Of a DNA stretch of 60,824 bases, positions 42,016-49,225 are shown piece by piece. The stretch is from Tissierellia bacterium KA00581 (GTDB taxonomy: Bacteria; Bacillota; Clostridia; Tissierellales; Peptoniphilaceae): NCBI GenBank assembly GCA_001552895.1, contig KQ959635.1, forward strand, positions 1-60,824. Reading direction: 5' to 3'. The position numbers were made by a program, and so were the translations under genes. The notes beneath the pieces were generated by a model that saw only the letters and a program-made list of their open reading frames with translations, made no database searches and was not told the origin of the DNA. Each line of letters starts with the position of its first letter. Positions within the stretch are counted from its first letter, which is position 1.

Positions 42016-43545
42016 ATGTTAAGTCCTGAATATTTAAAAGCTGTTCCGAACGAGTTAATCAAAGTTTATCAAGAAATAGAAGATGAAATATTACTTGATA
42101 TAGCAAGAAGAATTGCAAGAAAAGATGAGGCTGGTTATACTTCAACTTATCAATTAAAACAACTTTTAATTGGAAACAAAGATTTTGAAGAATTAAAGAA
42201 AAAGTTAAAGCCTATGCTCTATCATTCTGATGAGGTTTTAGATGAAATAATCGAAAACGGTATAAAAACGCATTATAACGATGAGCAAAGTATTTATTCT
42301 ATGGTCGGTAAGTCTTTAGTTAATTTAGATAAAAATAAAGCTGTTTTATCACAAATACAGGCTTATAAAAAGACAATGAAAGAAAATTTAAATAATTTAA
42401 CAAAAACAATGGGCGTTGCTGTTAATGATGATTTTGTAAATCTTAACACTTTGTATAAGCACGAACTCAATAAAGCTGTTTTATCAACGGGGTTAGGCGT
42501 TTTAGATAGCACAACGGCTATTAGAAGAGTTGTCAACAACATTGCAAGAGGTGGAGTTAAGTTTATAAACTATGAGGGTAGTGGTAGAAATTACACAATA
42601 GAAAGTGCTGTTGGAATGGTTGTTAGAAGTGGACTTAATCGTTTAAGTGGAGAAGTATCTTTATTAAATGCAGAAGAAATGGAACAAGATTTAATGGAAA
42701 TATCGGCACATTTAGGAGCTAGACCCTCTCATTCAGTTTGGCAAGGCGAAATTGTTAGCTTAAGTGGTCGTTCTGGTTACTTGGATTTACAAGATATAGG
42801 TTATGGAGAAACAACTGGATTTCAAGGGGTAAATTGTAGGCATAATTGGTATCCTTATTTTGAGGGTTTAAGTTATAGAAGTTACTCAAAAGAGTATTTG
42901 CAAGAGTTAGAAGATAAGAAAGTATATTATGAGGGTGAAGAATATACTTATTATGAGGCTACACAAATACAAAGACAACTTGAAAGAGATGTAAGAAATT
43001 TAAAAAAACGTGTTATGATGTATGATACTGTTGGAGATAAAGAAATGCACGCAATAGAATCTTTTAAGTTAAAAAATAAACGTGATGAGTATTACAAGTT
43101 CTCCGAAAGTATTGGAATTAATAAAAGACTTGAAAATTTAGGTAAATTCGGTTATACTAAGTCTGTAAGTGGTAGGTCTGTTTGGGCTAATAAGAATGTT
43201 GTTAATGATAAAATTTTAAAAGATATTGTCAATAAACAATGGTCTAATGAATATAAGTCTAAGGTAATGAAAACCTATTATGATTTTAAAAATAAAGGTT
43301 ATACAACGGATAGTCATTTCTTAACAAACTATCTTGAAAGACGTAATCATAAGTTAGGAAATGTTGAATTTAACGATGTAATAAAATTAATGAATAAAAA
43401 GCCTAATTATTTTCAAGATTTAGATAAAAGATTTATATATTTTGATGAAAATTTAAGTATGTGTTTAATTCAAAATAGTGAGAATAAAGAGTTTATAACT
43501 TTTATAAGACGTAAGAATTTAAAAAATGAATGGAGAAAACTATGA
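42016..43545 (+). CDS. Phage minor capsid protein with C-terminal toxin-like domain
   Basis: 509 residues. The first ~320 match phage minor capsid protein 2 (MLSPEYLKAVPNELIKVYQEIEDEILLDIARRI, then GRNYTIESAVGMVVRSGLNR, GARPSHSVWQGEI and NCRHNWYPYFEG). The last ~170 are a separate basic domain, with THFLTNYLERR-like residues (here SHFLTNYLERRNHKLG) and FITFIRRKNLKNEW at the end. This resembles the PhageMin-Tox/BECR-type nuclease domains attached to such capsid proteins. It could be carried into the next host during infection. The next gene overlaps by 4 bp and looks like an immunity gene. Confidence 0.85.
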   Translation: MLSPEYLKAVPNELIKVYQEIEDEILLDIARRIARKDEAGYTSTYQLKQLLIGNKDFEELKKKLKPMLYHSDEVLDEIIENGIKTHYNDEQSIYSMVGKSLVNLDKNKAVLSQIQAYKKTMKENLNNLTKTMGVAVNDDFVNLNTLYKHELNKAVLSTGLGVLDSTTAIRRVVNNIARGGVKFINYEGSGRNYTIESAVGMVVRSGLNRLSGEVSLLNAEEMEQDLMEISAHLGARPSHSVWQGEIVSLSGRSGYLDLQDIGYGETTGFQGVNCRHNWYPYFEGLSYRSYSKEYLQELEDKKVYYEGEEYTYYEATQIQRQLERDVRNLKKRVMMYDTVGDKEMHAIESFKLKNKRDEYYKFSESIGINKRLENLGKFGYTKSVSGRSVWANKNVVNDKILKDIVNKQWSNEYKSKVMKTYYDFKNKGYTTDSHFLTNYLERRNHKLGNVEFNDVIKLMNKKPNYFQDLDKRFIYFDENLSMCLIQNSENKEFITFIRRKNLKNEWRKL

Positions 43546-43814
43546 TAGAAAAGTTATTTAATGAAATAGAATTAGCTTTACAAAATAAAATATCTATGCC
43601 TATACACATCTTTGCTTTATATGTTCAAGATTATTTATGTGATAATTATGATGAAATGTATAAAGAAAATGCAGAAGTTACAGAATTTTTGAACGAAGAT
43701 TTACCAGATATAACAGATATAGCAGAGTATATGAATGATGAACTTAATAATAAATTTTTGGAAGAATTAAAGAAAGAATATGATAAAGCTAAGGAGCTAT
43801 ATTATGGACGATAA
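43542..43814 (+). CDS. Putative immunity protein for the minor-capsid toxin domain
   Basis: 90 residues from the ATG of ATGA, with GGAGAAA inside the preceding gene; an ATG at 43530 lacks a site. The protein is small, acidic and helical (LPDITDIAEYMNDELNNKFLEELKKEYDKAKEL), opposite in charge to the basic toxin-like domain it overlaps. That arrangement is typical of toxin-immunity pairs. Family not recognised; the role is inference. Confidence 0.6.
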   Translation: MIEKLFNEIELALQNKISMPIHIFALYVQDYLCDNYDEMYKENAEVTEFLNEDLPDITDIAEYMNDELNNKFLEELKKEYDKAKELYYGR

Positions 43815-44127
43815 TTTTAAGATTATATATAAAATATTATCTATTTTAAAATCAAGTTTAGATAATTTGAAATGTGATATTGATAGATTAAGCCCTCAAA
43901 GTTTAAATATAAGCATTGAAAAAAGGGATAATATAATAGAATTGTTGTTAGATAAAAATTTAATTAAAGGTGTTATAATAAAGAAATACCAAGACGGAGA
44001 TAGTGTATTGGTATTAAATGATATAAAAATTACTTTAGACGGTTTAGAATATTTAGAAGAAAATTCAATTATGAAAAAAATGTATAAATTGGCTAAAGGA
44101 ATAAAAGATGTTACGCCTTTTATATAA
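43804..44127 (+). CDS. yjcQ: YjcQ-family protein
   Basis: 107 residues from ATG 43804 (AAGGAG site). MDDNFKIIYKILSILKSSLD, then IEKRDNIIELLLDKNLIKGVIIKK and ITLDGLEYLEENSIMKKMYKLAKGIKD are the YjcQ pattern, a winged-helix protein common in phages of Gram-positive bacteria. Its stop precedes a terminator. It overlaps the putative immunity gene by 11 bp. It may regulate or be part of the same toxin unit. Confidence 0.85.
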   Translation: MDDNFKIIYKILSILKSSLDNLKCDIDRLSPQSLNISIEKRDNIIELLLDKNLIKGVIIKKYQDGDSVLVLNDIKITLDGLEYLEENSIMKKMYKLAKGIKDVTPFI

Positions 44128-44130
44128 ATT

Positions 44131-44164
44131 AAGGTATTATGTAGATAGCATAGTGCCTTTTTTA
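44131..44164 (+). terminator. Terminator after yjcQ
   Basis: AAGGTATTATG (44131-44141) pairs with CATAGTGCCTT (44149-44159), 11 bp with two G-U pairs, followed by T residues to about 44163. Confidence 0.75.
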
Positions 44165-44201
44165 ATGCCCTAGATATGGCTTTAAACTGTCTTTTTTTAT
44201 T

Positions 44202-44276
44202 GGAATGATAGACCGAAACTATCAACTATTAGGACATAGCAACGTCCGAAAAAGCTAAATAATAGGAGGTTTTTTA
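44202..44276 (+). promoter_or_regulatory. Structured leader of the scaffold gene
   Basis: Two small hairpins, GATAG/CTATC and GGAC/GTCC (about 44208-44249), lie close together just before the AGGAGG of the scaffold gene. No promoter was identified. They may affect mRNA processing or translation of head genes. Confidence 0.4.
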
Positions 44277-44822
44277 ATGAAAACAGAAGAATTAAAAGCT
44301 ATAGGCTTAACGGAAGAACAGATTGCAGAAGTATTTAAGTTAAAAGGAAAAGAGATAGGAGAGTTAAATAATAAAATATCAGTTTTAGAAGCTGAAAAGA
44401 ACTCACTAACTGAACAGATTAATACAGCTAATGCTGAAATAAGTTCATACAAAGATTTAGATATTGAAACAATCAAAAAAAACGCACAAGACTACAAGCA
44501 AAAGTATGATGATTTAGTTATTCAATCACAAAACGAAATGAAACAACTACAATTTAATCATACAATAGAAAATGCTTTAACAAAGTCTAATGCAAAAAAT
44601 ATTAAGGCTGTAAAATCTTTATTAGACTTAGAAACTTTGACTAATTCTAAAGACTTAACAACAGATTTAGAAAATGCAATAAATGCTTTAAAAGAAAGTG
44701 AAGCATATTTATTTAACATTGAAGATAATGGCGATTCATCTGTTGGTGGGTCTAATACTTTACCAGCTGGACAAGACTTGTCAAAGATGAGTTATGAAGA
44801 TTTTTTGAAAAGCTATAAATAA
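44277..44822 (+). CDS. Capsid scaffold protein (GP20-like)
   Basis: 181 residues. LKAIGLTEEQIAEVFKLKGKEIGELNN opens a long coiled coil, and the C-terminal part has ENALTKSNAKNIKAVKSLLDLETLT. These are features of minor structural GP20/scaffold proteins. It lies directly before the major capsid gene. Strong AGGAGG site. Confidence 0.9.
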   Translation: MKTEELKAIGLTEEQIAEVFKLKGKEIGELNNKISVLEAEKNSLTEQINTANAEISSYKDLDIETIKKNAQDYKQKYDDLVIQSQNEMKQLQFNHTIENALTKSNAKNIKAVKSLLDLETLTNSKDLTTDLENAINALKESEAYLFNIEDNGDSSVGGSNTLPAGQDLSKMSYEDFLKSYK

Positions 44823-44843
44823 TTAGAAAAGGAGATTTAAAAA

Positions 44844-45908
44844 ATGGCAAAATTTGACGCAAAAACATTTAACGCAGAGGCTTTTGGTGCTTATATAAAC
44901 GCAGTGCCAAATGTTAGATTAAACAAGTTAAGAGAAAGTAAGGCAGTTGTAGGAGATACAAGACTTAAAGAAGTATTTAAAAATAATACTCAAACAGGTA
45001 CAACTTATGCGACTATTCCATACTTTGGTTTAATTGGTGGAGAAGCTCAAAACTATGATGGATCTACAACTTTAAATCCAGACAGAACAAAAACTTTTGA
45101 ACAAGGTGTATTTACCTACGGAAGAATGAAAGGTTGGACTGAGGCTGACTTTTCTTTTGATGTAACAGGTGGAACAGACTTTATGGCTAATGTAAGAAGT
45201 CAAGTAATTGAATTTTGGAACACAATCGACCAAGATATTATGTTAGCTATTTTAAAAGGTGTTTTCTCTATGAATACAGCAAAGAAAGGTAAAGAGTTTG
45301 TTGAAAAACATACTTATGATATTTCAAAAACAGTAACAGAAGCAACTGATGAAAAGACTTTAGTAGGTGCTACAACTTTAAATACAGCTATTCAAAAGGC
45401 TTGTGGAGATAACAAGAGTAAATTCTCACTTGTTATTATGCACAGTGAAGTTGCTACTAATCTTGAAAATTTACAACTACTTAAATACTTAACTTATACT
45501 GACGCAGACGGTATTCAAAGAGATTTAGGTTTAGCGACTTGGAATGGTAGAATGGTTATTATTGATGATAGTATGCCAGCAGAAGAAAAGAAAGGTGCTA
45601 ACAACTATACTCAATATACAACTTATGTATTAGGAGAAGGGGCTATCGGTTTTGAAGATGTAGGGGCAAAAGTTCCTTTTGAAATGTTTAGAGACCCAAA
45701 AACTAACGGTGGCGAAGATACTTTGATTTCAAGATGTAGAAAAGCTATATCTGTCGCAGGTATTTCATACACTAAGAAAGAACAAGTTAGTAATTCTCCA
45801 ACTAATCAAGAATTAGCAAAAGGAACTAACTGGGAGCTAGTAAACGACGGAACAGAATCAATCAATGATAAAGCTGTTCCAATCGCAAGAATTATCTCAA
45901 GAGGATAA
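44844..45908 (+). CDS. Major capsid protein
   Basis: 354 residues. Position after the scaffold and the domain pattern (FNAEAFGAYINAVPNVRLNKLRESKAV, GTTYATIPYFGLIGGEAQNYDG, IPARMKGWTEADF-like GRMKGWTEADFSFDVTGG) match phage capsid proteins of the HK97 fold. It has a strong AAAGGAG site and favours preferred codons, as expected for the most abundant virion protein. Confidence 0.93.
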   Translation: MAKFDAKTFNAEAFGAYINAVPNVRLNKLRESKAVVGDTRLKEVFKNNTQTGTTYATIPYFGLIGGEAQNYDGSTTLNPDRTKTFEQGVFTYGRMKGWTEADFSFDVTGGTDFMANVRSQVIEFWNTIDQDIMLAILKGVFSMNTAKKGKEFVEKHTYDISKTVTEATDEKTLVGATTLNTAIQKACGDNKSKFSLVIMHSEVATNLENLQLLKYLTYTDADGIQRDLGLATWNGRMVIIDDSMPAEEKKGANNYTQYTTYVLGEGAIGFEDVGAKVPFEMFRDPKTNGGEDTLISRCRKAISVAGISYTKKEQVSNSPTNQELAKGTNWELVNDGTESINDKAVPIARIISRG

Positions 45909-45924
45909 TAAAGGAGATGATAAC

Positions 45925-46308
45925 TTGGAAAAGTTATTAAATTATGATGATTTCAAAGGTGCTTTAACTGAAAGTACCTTTGATTATCTTTATATTTTGA
46001 CAAAACAAAAATTAGATTTTTACACTTTTAATAGAATTGACTACTCAAAAGAAGATTTAAAAAAAATAGCTATAAATTGCTTAAAAACGCTTATTTTTTC
46101 ACTTAAAGATAAAATGGATATGATTAGTCCTAAAGTAGAAGAAAATGGTAAAATAATTCAATCTGAACATATAGGAGAACAATCAGAAACTTATTACATT
46201 CCAACTTTTTCAGAAATAGAAAAATTTATAGAAACGCAAGATAAATACATTGTATCTATAATAAAAACTTTTTTTGCCCATACTAGCTTAATGTATAGAG
46301 GGATTTAA
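45925..46308 (+). CDS. Head-tail connector protein
   Basis: 127 residues from a TTG at 45925, 8 nt after AAGGAG; the frame is open further upstream inside the capsid gene, but without a site. Helical, with YDDFKGALTESTFDYLYILTKQKLDFYTFNRIDY resembling gp6-like head-completion adaptors. Position after the capsid gene supports this. Confidence 0.75.
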   Translation: MEKLLNYDDFKGALTESTFDYLYILTKQKLDFYTFNRIDYSKEDLKKIAINCLKTLIFSLKDKMDMISPKVEENGKIIQSEHIGEQSETYYIPTFSEIEKFIETQDKYIVSIIKTFFAHTSLMYRGI

Positions 46309-46309
46309 A

Positions 46310-46663
46310 ATGTTTACTAATGCAGAGGTTACGATTTTTAAAAGAGTTAGAAAAGGTAGAGAGGACAGTTTTGTTCCTCATAATTTTAAAGCTCATTTTG
46401 AAGATTGTAGAGGTATGAATATAATGGCTAGTGGTAGAGCTTTAACTGATATTGATAATATTAAAGTCTTTATTTCTCTTAGTGAATTAAAAGGTTTTAA
46501 ATGTGAAAAAAACGACTATATTTTAAGAGGTAAAGCAGTAGGAGAGTATAACTCTCTTGAAGAGATAAAAAAGCAATATAACGACGTTTTTATTATAACA
46601 AGTGCTGATACTTTTGATTATGGGAGTGAACATTTAAAGCATTTAAGGATTGGAGCTAAATAA
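46310..46663 (+). CDS. Head-tail joining protein (DUF6751-like)
   Basis: 117 residues beginning MFTNAEVTIFKRVRKG, with HFEDCRGMNIMASGRALTDIDNIKVFIS. This pattern is shared with small phage morphogenesis proteins I recall as DUF6751. It lies two bases after the adaptor gene and shares a base with the next start. Confidence 0.75.
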   Translation: MFTNAEVTIFKRVRKGREDSFVPHNFKAHFEDCRGMNIMASGRALTDIDNIKVFISLSELKGFKCEKNDYILRGKAVGEYNSLEEIKKQYNDVFIITSADTFDYGSEHLKHLRIGAK

Positions 46664-47010
46664 TGTTATTTTTAAGAATGTTAAATATTCAAGATAATTT
46701 AGTTAATAGGCGACAATTACAACGTGGAGGAAAAGCTCAAAAATTTGTAGATAGTGAATGTATTCGTAAAATGGATATGTACACTCCTTTCAGAACAGGT
46801 GTTTTAAAAAGTAGTCCAACAACACAATCAAAGATTGGTAATGGACAAATTCAACAAAATACACCTTATGCAAGACGCTGGTATTATACGCAAGCTAACT
46901 TTACAGACGCACCAAGACGTGGTTGTAAGTGGTTTGATAGAATGAAAAATAATCATCGTGATGAGATTTTACAAGGCGTTGCAAAAATTGTAGGAGGTAA
47001 AGGGAAGTAA
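46663..47010 (+). CDS. Minor capsid protein (Minor_capsid_2-like)
   Basis: 115 residues. CIRKMDMYTPFRTGVLKSSPTT and TPYARRWYYTQANFTDAPRRGCKWFDRM are typical of gp10/Minor_capsid_2-type head-tail completion proteins. It overlaps both neighbours by one base (TAATG). Confidence 0.85.
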   Translation: MLFLRMLNIQDNLVNRRQLQRGGKAQKFVDSECIRKMDMYTPFRTGVLKSSPTTQSKIGNGQIQQNTPYARRWYYTQANFTDAPRRGCKWFDRMKNNHRDEILQGVAKIVGGKGK

Positions 47011-47447
47011 TGAAAGTTATAATTGAAAGTATAAGAGATTACTTTGATAAATGCCCTTTATTAAGTCCTAATGCTAGGCTTAATTTAGATTATTTAGGTC
47101 TTGATGATATAGAATATGGTATTTATTCAGAGCCTACAAATCCACTTTTAAAAAAATATGTTGACGGAGATGAATTAAAGCAATATACTTTTGTTTTTGC
47201 AACAAAAACATTGATGAGTAGTAGCTATGTTACACAGCTTGATAATATAGCTTTTTTTGATAGATTGATTGAGTGGATTTATAAAAGTGTAAAAGATAAG
47301 AAACTTCCAAAACTTGAGGGCAATAGATACGCAATAGATATGGAAGTTTTAACAAATGGCTATTTAATAGCAAATGATGAGGGCAAAGCCCAATATCAAA
47401 TACAAATGAGATTAAAATATTTGGAGGTAAGAAATGGCAACAGATAA
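47010..47447 (+). CDS. Tail-completion / minor capsid protein (Minor_capsid_3-like)
   Basis: 145 residues. IRDYFDKCPLLSPNARLNLDYLGLDDIEYGIYSEPTNPLLKKYVDG and a late YQIQMRLKYLEV fit the tail-terminator or Minor_capsid_3 group. It overlaps the tail tube gene by 14 bp. Confidence 0.82.
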   Translation: MKVIIESIRDYFDKCPLLSPNARLNLDYLGLDDIEYGIYSEPTNPLLKKYVDGDELKQYTFVFATKTLMSSSYVTQLDNIAFFDRLIEWIYKSVKDKKLPKLEGNRYAIDMEVLTNGYLIANDEGKAQYQIQMRLKYLEVRNGNR

Positions 47448-47982
47448 AAATATTACTAATTTACAAGAATTTAAAGGTCTTGTTTTAAGAAGTGGTAAGG
47501 TATCATTCTTTAAAGTTAATGAAAAATATTACAGAATGAAAGGTTTTACAGAATTATCAACTTCAAAAGAGGCACAAGAATACGAAAGAACTTATGTTGA
47601 TGAAACTTCATCAAGAACAGATACAACTGGTATTACTTCATCAACTTCATTTGCTTTTGATAAGTACACAGATAACCCAGTACACGAAGCTATTCAAGAA
47701 ATTTTTGATAAAGAAAAAATCGGTAATGACGCAACTTGCGAAATAGTTGTTGTTGACTTTGCTAAACCTGCGAAAACAGCTGGATTTTATGCTTTATCAA
47801 GAAAATATACAATAGTTGCTGATACTGAGGGAGATGGAACAGATGCTTATCAATATTCAGGAACTTTTAAAGCTAATGGAGCAGTTGAAGAAGGAACAGC
47901 AACAGAAGATACTGATGCTAAAGATTGGTTAGCTATAAAATACACTAAAGGTTTTGAACCTAAAACTGTATCAGTTGATTAG
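47434..47982 (+). CDS. Major tail (tube) protein
   Basis: 182 residues. KYYRMKGFTELSTSKEAQEYERTYVDETSSRTDTTGITSSTSFAFDKYTDNPVHEAIQEIFDKEKIG in pieces and the final Gly/Thr-rich beta region match phage tail tube proteins. The site GGAGG lies in the preceding gene. A terminator follows, as often seen after the tube gene. Confidence 0.9.
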   Translation: MATDKNITNLQEFKGLVLRSGKVSFFKVNEKYYRMKGFTELSTSKEAQEYERTYVDETSSRTDTTGITSSTSFAFDKYTDNPVHEAIQEIFDKEKIGNDATCEIVVVDFAKPAKTAGFYALSRKYTIVADTEGDGTDAYQYSGTFKANGAVEEGTATEDTDAKDWLAIKYTKGFEPKTVSVD

Positions 47983-47993
47983 TAAATAAGATT

Positions 47994-48024
47994 AAAAGGT
48001 AGTCATAACGGCTACCTTTTTAAT
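47994..48024 (+). terminator. Terminator after the tail tube gene
   Basis: AAAAGGTAG (47994-48002) pairs with CTACCTTTT (48012-48020), with T residues after. It may set a high tube-to-downstream ratio. Confidence 0.82.
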
Positions 48025-48054
48025 TTATCAAAATTTTAGAAAAGAGGTATTATT

Positions 48055-48423
48055 ATGGCAAAATTTCAAAAGAAAGATAGAAGATTAGTTATTGAATTTG
48101 GAGAAAATAAGTTTTTTGTTGATGTAATTAATGAAGAATTACAAAAAGGAGTTATTGAATTTTCAGAAAATTCACAAAAAAAAGACAAAAGTATCAACGA
48201 TATAATGGTTGATTTTAAAAAATTAATTGAAATTGTCTTAGGGAAAGACGCTTATTCATTAATTAAAAAGACAGAATATGACAATAAAGAGTTGAATTTT
48301 TATGAATTAATGGATATTTGCGAGTTTATTTTAGATGAAATAAATAATTATAATGTAAAATTTCAAAAACACAATCAAGAAATAAATAATAGATATAACA
48401 ATAAAAATAAATTTAAAAAATAA
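48055..48423 (+). CDS. Tail assembly chaperone (G-like)
   Basis: 122 residues, charged, helical C-terminal half, strong AGAGGT site. It occupies the place of tail chaperone G between tube and tape measure. Its stop overlaps the next ATG in TAATG rather than by a programmed frameshift; no slippery site was identified. Confidence 0.7.
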   Translation: MAKFQKKDRRLVIEFGENKFFVDVINEELQKGVIEFSENSQKKDKSINDIMVDFKKLIEIVLGKDAYSLIKKTEYDNKELNFYELMDICEFILDEINNYNVKFQKHNQEINNRYNNKNKFKK

Positions 48424-49037
48424 TGAATATTTTAACAGATAATCTTCCTAAAAAGTTTAAAAATGTAAATTTAAATACAGATTTTAGAAATTGGGTAGCT
48501 TTTGAAATTCTTTTGCAAGATAAAAATAAGACTGATGAAGAAAAGTTTGGTAAAATTATTGATTTAACTATAAAGGATAATGTTGAAATATTGCTTTATA
48601 AGTTAAATGGTAATGAAAAAGAATTTAAAGAGCTTATGGATTATATTTTAAAATTTTATGCAGGTTCTTTTGATGAAAGAGAATTGAAAAGGACTAGGCA
48701 AAATGAAAGTAAAGAAAATAATAAAAAATTGATTTATTCTTTTGAATATGACGCTGATTATATTTTTTCATCATTTTATGAGTGTTACGGAATTGATTTA
48801 ACAACCAAAAAAATGCACTGGTGGAAGTTTAAAGCATTGTTAAAAGGCTTAAATGAGGAGTGTCTATTTAGTAAAATATTAGGTTATAGATCAATGAAGA
48901 TAAGTTCTAAAATGAGTAAAGAAGAAAAGAAGTTTTACAAAGAAAAGAAAAGAATTTATGCTTTACCTGATTTAAGAAGTGAGGAAGAAAAAGAGGAAGA
49001 TTTTGCCAATTCATTATTAAGTATGTGTGGTGGTTAA
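48423..49037 (+). CDS. Gp15-family tail assembly chaperone
   Basis: 204 residues. NTDFRNWVAFEILLQDKNKTDEEKFGKIIDLTI at the start, FEYDADYIFSSFYECYGIDLTTKKMHWWKFKALLKGL in the middle and LPDLRSEEEKEEDF at the end are diagnostic for phage Gp15. It lies upstream of the tape measure gene, as usual. Confidence 0.92.
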   Translation: MNILTDNLPKKFKNVNLNTDFRNWVAFEILLQDKNKTDEEKFGKIIDLTIKDNVEILLYKLNGNEKEFKELMDYILKFYAGSFDERELKRTRQNESKENNKKLIYSFEYDADYIFSSFYECYGIDLTTKKMHWWKFKALLKGLNEECLFSKILGYRSMKISSKMSKEEKKFYKEKKRIYALPDLRSEEEKEEDFANSLLSMCGG

Positions 49038-49039
49038 AA

Positions 49040-49177
49040 TTGAAAAAATGGTTTATTTGCCCATATTGTAAGCAAAAATTGATTAAATACGATGAAAAGG
49101 CAGAATGTAAACTTGTTTTTATAAAATGCAAAAAATGTAAAAAACAAATAGAAATTAATATAAAAAATAATAAATGA
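49040..49177 (+). CDS. Small zinc-ribbon (Com-like) protein, 45 aa
   Basis: From a TTG at 49040, two bases after the gp15 stop, a 45-residue frame encodes CPYC and CKKC pairs separated by 19 residues: a four-cysteine zinc ribbon. In Mu-like phages Com proteins of this form control translation. The GGTGG site is inside gp15. Short but with a conserved-looking design. Confidence 0.6.
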   Translation: MKKWFICPYCKQKLIKYDEKAECKLVFIKCKKCKKQIEINIKNNK

Positions 49178-49225
49178 TAAATGAGCCTTTGAGCCTAAAA
49201 ACTTATCATTAGAAAGGGGGATTTT

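Noticed and set aside
48055-49037. Programmed frameshift linking the two tail chaperone genes
   Set aside because: The genes meet at TAATG and the second has its own start; no slippery heptamer was seen at the junction.
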